Of a stretch of 64,000 bases of DNA, positions 59,333-64,000 are shown piece after piece. The notes under the pieces are model-generated. The model worked only from the letters and a program-made list of their open reading frames with translations. It was not told where the DNA came from and ran no database searches. Made by a program: the position numbers and the translations under genes. Numbering within the stretch: position 1 is the stretch's first letter; each line of letters starts with the position of its first letter. This DNA comes from Pseudonocardia parietis (GTDB lineage: Bacteria > Actinomycetota > Actinomycetes > Mycobacteriales > Pseudonocardiaceae), in assembly GCF_017876315.1 (NCBI RefSeq), contig NZ_JAGINU010000001.1, forward strand, positions 434,001 through 498,000, given 5' to 3'.

Positions 59333-60942
59333 CGGCACTCCGGGAAGTCGTGGGCGTCGCCGACGCCCTCCTGCTTCAACCTGAACTTCTGGATCTTTCC
59401 GGTCTCGGTCATCGGAAGGGCGTCGACCAGCCGCACGTACCGGGGCACCGCGAAGCGCGGCAGCTCGGCCCGGCAGGTGTCGACGATCCGTTCGGGGGTG
59501 AGACCGGAGTCGGGCTTCACCACGACCGCCACGGCGATCTCCTCCTCACCGTGCTCGGACGGCACCGGATACGCCGCCACCTCCACCACGCCCGGGGCGC
59601 GGTGGACGGCTTCCTCGACCGTCTGGGCTGCGACGTTCTCCCCACGCCTGCGGATCATGTCCTTGATCCGGTCGACGTACCAGAGGTAGCCGTCCTCGTC
59701 GAGGTAGCCGGCGTCGCCGGTGTGCAGGCCGAAGTTGCGCATGACCTCGAGCGAGGTCTCCGGCTGGTTCCAGTAACCGCTGAACGTGGACCACGGTTCG
59801 TCGGAGGAGACCACGATCTCGCCGGTCTCCCCGGCGGGCAGCGGCCGGTCCTCCTCGTCCACGATCCGCACCCGGTACGGCGGGTACGCCCGGCCGCACG
59901 CCTCCGCCGGGCCGTCCAGATTGAGCACCGAGATGTTGCCCTCGGTGCTCGCGTAGCCCTGGAAGACCTCGATCCCGAACCGCTCGCGCATCGCGATGCC
60001 CACGGAGTCCGGCCGGGGGGCGAGGATCCCACGGGTGATCGAGTGGTCACGGTCGCCCGGTGTGGGCTCCTGGGCGAGCAGGAAGTGGCCGACCGAGACG
60101 ACGCCGTGCATGGCCGTGGCACCGAATGCGCGCGCCTGGTCGAAGAAGGCGGCGCCGCTGAACCGGCGGACCAGCCCGCACCGGGCGCCGGCCAGGATGC
60201 AGGCCCCGGCGTTCATGTAGCGCCCGCCGCCGTGGAACAGCGGCAGGATGCTGATCATCGTGTCGTCCCCGGTGAGCCGCAGGGCGGCGGCGGTCCGCTC
60301 GGCGATCCGGTAGCTGTGCAGGTTCGGGAGCAGCGCACCCTTGGGCAGGCCGGTCGTCCCCGACGTGTACATGATCGAGGACGGGGTGCTGGGACGGACC
60401 CCGTCGACCGTCGGGAAGTCCCGTCCGCCGCCGTCGAGCATCTCGTCCACGCTCGGCAACCGGCCGGTGACCTGCTCGGCGGCACCCTCGGGGGCGATCT
60501 CGACGATCCGGCCCGCGGACCCGTCCGGGAGCGCCGCGACCAGCTGCTCGTGGAATCCCGGTGCGACGATCGAGAGTCGCGGGTCGGCGTCGGCCAGTAC
60601 GTGCCGCATGCTCGCCCCGACCAGGGCCGGGTTGATCGGGACCTCGATCGCACCGAGCTTGGAGAGCGCGACCCCCAGGTAGAGCACCCGCAGGTCGTTC
60701 GCGACCAGCGTCGCGACCCGGTCACCGGGCCGGATGCCCATCTCGTGCAGGCCGGCCGCGATCGCGCCCGCCCGCTGGTCGAGCTGCCCGTATCCGAGCG
60801 TCACGCCGTCGTCCTGCACCAGGCAGATCCGGTCCGGGGCCGTCGCGGCCCACCGCTCGACCACCTTGCTGAACACCCGATCGTCGGGCCCGAGGCCGAG
60901 CGGTGGTTCGAAGGTGAGGTCGGCGGGCGGCGTCCAGCTCAC
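59329..60942 (-). CDS. AMP-dependent acyl-CoA synthetase/ligase
   Basis: A 537-residue ligase of the long- or medium-chain fatty acid-CoA ligase (FadD) type. The P-loop is MYTSGTTGLPKGALLP. GYASTEGN, YRVRIVDEEDRPLPAGETGEI and DGYLWYVDRIKDMIRRRGENV (each part only) belong to the core and hinge; TETGKIQKFRL holds the catalytic Lys. The GTG start overlaps the stop of the zinc-ribbon gene upstream by four bases, and its stop overlaps the next gene, so the whole block is one translationally coupled operon. Confidence 0.92.
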   Translation of the reverse strand: MSWTPPADLTFEPPLGLGPDDRVFSKVVERWAATAPDRICLVQDDGVTLGYGQLDQRAGAIAAGLHEMGIRPGDRVATLVANDLRVLYLGVALSKLGAIEVPINPALVGASMRHVLADADPRLSIVAPGFHEQLVAALPDGSAGRIVEIAPEGAAEQVTGRLPSVDEMLDGGGRDFPTVDGVRPSTPSSIMYTSGTTGLPKGALLPNLHSYRIAERTAAALRLTGDDTMISILPLFHGGGRYMNAGACILAGARCGLVRRFSGAAFFDQARAFGATAMHGVVSVGHFLLAQEPTPGDRDHSITRGILAPRPDSVGIAMRERFGIEVFQGYASTEGNISVLNLDGPAEACGRAYPPYRVRIVDEEDRPLPAGETGEIVVSSDEPWSTFSGYWNQPETSLEVMRNFGLHTGDAGYLDEDGYLWYVDRIKDMIRRRGENVAAQTVEEAVHRAPGVVEVAAYPVPSEHGEEEIAVAVVVKPDSGLTPERIVDTCRAELPRFAVPRYVRLVDALPMTETGKIQKFRLKQEGVGDAHDFPECR

Positions 60943-61142
60943 GACATCCCCTGCGGGGGCGCGATGATGCGCTCGCTGGAGGTCACGGCCAGGCACGACC
61001 GGCACTTGACCACCCGGAGCCAGCCCCGGTAGTCCACGAGCCGGTACCGGGCCAGCGTCCCGGCCCCGCACTCACCGCACGTACCGCCCACCGGATCCAC
61101 CGGTTCGGTGATCGTCATCTCGGTCGGTTGGGGAAACAGCAC
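60939..61142 (-). CDS. small zinc-ribbon protein of the HyuAB operon
   Basis: A 67-residue protein with two CxxC pairs: GTCGECGAGT and VKCRSCLA, about 25 residues apart, a zinc ribbon. GGGAG is six bases before the GTG; an ATG seven codons later is possible. The gene sits between hyuB and a CoA ligase gene, overlapping the ligase start by four bases and lying one base from the hyuB stop codon. A small zinc protein accompanies the large subunits in acetone carboxylases (AcxC), so this may be the third subunit of a HyuAB-type enzyme. Confidence 0.72.
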   Translation of the reverse strand: MLFPQPTEMTITEPVDPVGGTCGECGAGTLARYRLVDYRGWLRVVKCRSCLAVTSSERIIAPPQGMS

Positions 61143-61143
61143 G

Positions 61144-63000
61144 TCACACTCCCTTGCCGGTCGCGCCGCCGCGGGCGGCCTGCTCGCTGCTGTAGATGCC
61201 GTCCCGCAGGTCCTGCCGGACGTCCACGGCGTCCCGCTCCGCCGGGTCGCCGTGCCCGCCCCCGCCCGCGGTCTGGAACACCACCACGTCACCGGTGCCG
61301 AACGGGACACCGGCGCGCTTGCTCAGCATGAACCGGGCATCCTCGGTGTCCGGCGCCACCGGCTGCCCGGTCCCGGGATCGGCGAACCCGGCGACCACCT
61401 CTCCGGAGCCCAGCTCGTTCCCGGCGATCCAGTCGTCGAGCGCCTTGCGGTGCACCGTGATCGACGCACGGCTGCCCGGGTGGCCGCCGAAGACGCCCTT
61501 GGTCGGGAACCGGCACTGGTCCAACTGGAAGATCGACTCGACATCCGTGCGCGGCACGAGCACCGCCCGGGTGGCCGGTCCGCCGCGATGGCGCCCCGCC
61601 CCCGCGGTGTCCGCCACGAACTCCTTGGCCAGCATCAGCACCGGGTAGGAGATCTCGTCCAGCTCAAGCGAGGGCTCCACGCAGTTCCCGCCCTCGACCA
61701 GGGTGAACGAGCAACCGTCCGACCGTGCGGACCCGCCGTAGGGTCCGGAGTAGACCCGCATCGCGACGAACGGCGCCGGCGCCGGGCCCCGGGTGTCCAT
61801 CCCGGCGAAGCCGAGCACACCGACGTCGTCGTAGTTCTCCCCGACCGCGAGGGACTCGGCGGCCTGCGACACCGCCAGCTTGACCAGGTTCAGCGCCTTG
61901 GTGAACAGCATCGTGTGGCCGGCGTTGGTGGACATCGGCGGCAGCGCGTGCAGGCAGCTACCCGGCGGCACGACGACGTGGATCGGCCGGAAGCCGCCCG
62001 CGTTCGGGCTGATCCCGATGGACTCCAGGATGGCACCCACCCCGAGATGTGCCGCCGAGACCGTGTCCGACCACTGCGAGGCGTATCCGAACCACTCCTC
62101 GCGACAGCTTCCGGAGTAGTCGACCTCGATCCGGTCGGCGTGCTTGCGCACCGTGCAGCGCAGCAGCATGGGGTTGCCGTCGGCGTCGTTGTCGAGGTGG
62201 TCCTCGGCCTCGTAGACGCCGTCGGGGATCTCCATCAGGGCACGGCGGACCGCCCGCTCGGAATAGTCCAGCGTGTACTGGCTCGCCGCGATGTAGGTCT
62301 CGGCGCCGTAGCGTTCGATGTACCGCTCGGCCATGTCGACGCCCAGCTGCAGAGCGGAACGGACCACCTGCAGGTCGTTCAGCGACAGGTCCGGGATCCG
62401 GGTCTGCTCGGTGAACAGCTCCATCGTCTCCTGGACGAGCTCACCGCCCCGGTAGAGCAGCCGCGGGGAGAGCTTGATCCCCTCCGCGTACATGTCGCGC
62501 TGCAGTCCGGCGCCCAGCCCACCGGGCACCGGGCCACCGATGTCGAGCCAGTGGGTGATGCTGACCGCGAAGCCCATCAGCCGATCCCCGTGGAAGATCG
62601 GCATGAGCGCGCCGACGTCGTTGACGTGGCTGCCGCCCTGGTACGGGTCGTTGTAGATCAGGACGTCGCCGGGCCGGAAGCGGTCGGCTCCCCACCGTTC
62701 GATCGCCATTCGCGCGTAGAACTGGTTGATCACGTAGTGGGCCGGCGCGGAGGTCGCCATCGCGACCGCGTCGAAGTCCAGGTCGCGGTCCGGGGCATGC
62801 GGTGCGAGCAGACCGATCCCGAAGTCGTTGGTCTCGTTGAGCAGCGGGCTCAGCGCGGCGGTGTTGATCTTCAGCTGCATTTGCAGCGCGACGAACCGCA
62901 GGGCGTGCCGGAGCACCTCGGCGGTCGTCAGGTCCAGCCCGTACCGCTGCTCGATCTCCTCGGCATAGGGCACGGAACGGTCGGTTGTGGTCGTGCTCAT
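61144..63000 (-). CDS. hydantoinase B/oxoprolinase family subunit
   Basis: A 618-residue HyuB-like subunit. NETNDFGIGLLAP, RPGDVLIYNDPYQGGSHVNDV and HWLDIGGPVPGG belong to the conserved N-terminal region. MSTNAGHTMLFTKALNLVKLAV and AGAGRHRGGPATRAV lie in the middle and C-terminal parts, with TAGGGGHGDP at the end. The family includes 5-oxoprolinase, N-methylhydantoinase B and the acetone/acetophenone carboxylases. The start overlaps the stop of hyuA (TGATG). Exact reaction cannot be read from sequence; the CoA ligases that follow favour a carboxylic acid product. Confidence 0.92.
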   Translation of the reverse strand: MSTTTTDRSVPYAEEIEQRYGLDLTTAEVLRHALRFVALQMQLKINTAALSPLLNETNDFGIGLLAPHAPDRDLDFDAVAMATSAPAHYVINQFYARMAIERWGADRFRPGDVLIYNDPYQGGSHVNDVGALMPIFHGDRLMGFAVSITHWLDIGGPVPGGLGAGLQRDMYAEGIKLSPRLLYRGGELVQETMELFTEQTRIPDLSLNDLQVVRSALQLGVDMAERYIERYGAETYIAASQYTLDYSERAVRRALMEIPDGVYEAEDHLDNDADGNPMLLRCTVRKHADRIEVDYSGSCREEWFGYASQWSDTVSAAHLGVGAILESIGISPNAGGFRPIHVVVPPGSCLHALPPMSTNAGHTMLFTKALNLVKLAVSQAAESLAVGENYDDVGVLGFAGMDTRGPAPAPFVAMRVYSGPYGGSARSDGCSFTLVEGGNCVEPSLELDEISYPVLMLAKEFVADTAGAGRHRGGPATRAVLVPRTDVESIFQLDQCRFPTKGVFGGHPGSRASITVHRKALDDWIAGNELGSGEVVAGFADPGTGQPVAPDTEDARFMLSKRAGVPFGTGDVVVFQTAGGGGHGDPAERDAVDVRQDLRDGIYSSEQAARGGATGKGV

Positions 63001-64000
63001 CAGACGCTCCCCTCCAGGCCCACCACGATGTCGCCTCGGTCGTCCACCCGGGCCACGTCACCCGCGACCAGGACGCAGGTCGAGCTCGGCGCCTCCAGCA
63101 CGGCCGGACCGCGAACGACCTGGCCGGGGGCCAGCTCCGTGGACCGGTAGATCTCGACCGGGATCCGTTGCCCGCCCAGCACGACCTCGCGCAGGCCGAC
63201 GGGATGCGCCTCCGGCCGCTGCGGCAGTGGCGCCGGCCGGGGCGCCGGGGTGTCGGCGGCGAGGACCCGCACCCGCAGGCTGGCGATCTGGATCGGTGCG
63301 GGCAACGCGTAACCGAACTGGCGGGTATGAGTTGCGCCGAACTCCTCGGTCAGGTGCGCGACCGGGTCGGCGTGGGTCGGGTCGACCCTGGTCGGCAGCT
63401 CCCAGCGCTGGCCCATGTACATCGCGTCGACGATGAACTCGACGTCGACCTCGTCGGCGGGCCTGCCGAACCGCTCGACCGCGGTCACCGCCGTCTCGCG
63501 CAGGGTGTCGAACGCGGCGACGACGGTGTCCGGGGTGCCGACGCTCATCATCGGCACAACCTCCTCGTGCACGTGGGATCCCTCGAGGAGACCGAAGGCC
63601 GAGAACACCCCGGCCAGCGCCGGGATCACCACCTTCGGAATCTGCAGCACCCTGGCCACCTGCGTGGCGGCGAGCGGGCCGGCGGCCCCGTAGGCGAGCA
63701 GGCCGAACTCCCGTGGGTCCACCCCGCGGTACACGGTGAGGTGCCGGATCGCCTCGGCCATGCTGTTCACCGCGACCTCCATCGCGGTGGTCGCGACCTC
63801 CCCGGCCCGGGCACCGAGCCGCTCGCCGAGATCGGCGAAGACGCGTTCGGCGGCGCCGAGATCCGGGTGGATCTCCCCGCCGAGCGCGGTCTCCGGGTTG
63901 AGCCAGCCCAGCAGCAGCGCGGCGTCGGTCACCGTCGGCGCCGTGCCACCACGCCCGTAGCAGGCAGGCCCGGGGTCGCTGCGCGCGCTCTGCGGACCGA
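63000..64000 (-). CDS. hydantoinase A/oxoprolinase family subunit (partial, 5' end off window)
   Basis: The C-terminal third (about 333 residues) of a HyuA-like ATPase subunit. The edge region reads SARSDPGPACYGRGGTAPTVTDA, the family motif for the actin-like ATPase domain. LNPETALGGEIHPD, YGAAGPLAATQVARVL and a C-terminal beta domain ending GDIVVGLEGSV follow. The full protein is normally 650-700 residues; the rest lies beyond the right edge. Coupled with hyuB by overlapping stop and start. Confidence 0.93.
   Translation of the reverse strand, partial: GPQSARSDPGPACYGRGGTAPTVTDAALLLGWLNPETALGGEIHPDLGAAERVFADLGERLGARAGEVATTAMEVAVNSMAEAIRHLTVYRGVDPREFGLLAYGAAGPLAATQVARVLQIPKVVIPALAGVFSAFGLLEGSHVHEEVVPMMSVGTPDTVVAAFDTLRETAVTAVERFGRPADEVDVEFIVDAMYMGQRWELPTRVDPTHADPVAHLTEEFGATHTRQFGYALPAPIQIASLRVRVLAADTPAPRPAPLPQRPEAHPVGLREVVLGGQRIPVEIYRSTELAPGQVVRGPAVLEAPSSTCVLVAGDVARVDDRGDIVVGLEGSV

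Noticed and set aside
53305..64000. Secondary-metabolite gene cluster
   Set aside because: There are adenylate-forming ligases but no carrier proteins, ketosynthases or condensation domains; coupled HyuA/HyuB genes fit catabolism.

Overview
The window is high-GC actinobacterial DNA with GC-rich third codon positions, many GTG starts and frequent 1-4 base start/stop overlaps. The gene set (a Mycobacterium-like pknB/pknA division cluster next to catabolic genes of the kind found in Pseudonocardia, Rhodococcus and Mycobacterium) suggests a Pseudonocardiales bacterium, probably Pseudonocardia or a close relative. The genus is an inference.

Layout. 1-10.4 kb: edge of a possible LytS-type sensor kinase, an Fpg/Nei glycosylase, a lipoprotein, a P450 divergent from a MarR-MFS efflux pair, gamma-glutamyltransferase and a RecB-like nuclease. 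A perfect 14-bp parS-like palindrome fills the gap between the convergent MFS and gamma-glutamyltransferase genes. 10.5-21.6 kb: coiled-coil DUF6474-like protein, flavin disulfide reductase, small NAD(P)-binding protein, DUF4442 protein, then an alcohol dehydrogenase - amidohydrolase - DUF59 set of the kind that accompanies propane-type di-iron monooxygenases, here without the monooxygenase. A methyltransferase, a MetE-like enzyme, an enoyl-CoA hydratase, an IclR regulator and a uridine-kinase-like protein follow.

21.7-35.9 kb: the conserved cell-wall and division signalling cluster tRNA-Leu, fhaA, fhaB, pstP, rodA, pbpA, pknA, pknB, trpG/pabA, crgA, PH-domain protein, rhomboid, ppiA and a CwsA-like membrane protein. 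Kinases PknA/PknB and phosphatase PstP control peptidoglycan synthesis by RodA/PbpA, FHA proteins read the phosphorylation state, and CrgA/CwsA act at the septum and pole. In mycobacteria this cluster lies near oriC. The parS-like site at 6.8 kb and DnaA-box-like motifs at 33.4 kb fit an origin-proximal position.

35.9-49.3 kb: alpha/beta hydrolase, a strongly acidic repetitive secreted protein, GNAT, a reductase/FolP2 pair, TetR/DUF2867, thioesterase, acyl-CoA dehydrogenase/SCP2, semialdehyde dehydrogenase, a protein with an exact 60-nt internal repeat, deoC, a STAS protein and a cation antiporter. 49.3-53.0 kb: a short-chain amide utilisation module (AmiS channel, FmdA amidase, AmiC sensor, divergent MarR).

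53.3-64 kb: a catabolic block on the minus strand: M24 metallopeptidase, a flavin monooxygenase gene split by an intact 923-bp IS5-family element, two acyl-CoA ligases, a small unknown protein, a zinc-ribbon protein and hydantoinase/ketone-carboxylase-like HyuB and HyuA (HyuA runs off the right edge). Removing the IS and one 3-bp target copy restores a 568-codon monooxygenase frame. Every stretch is gene-bearing; no gap exceeds about 300 bases.
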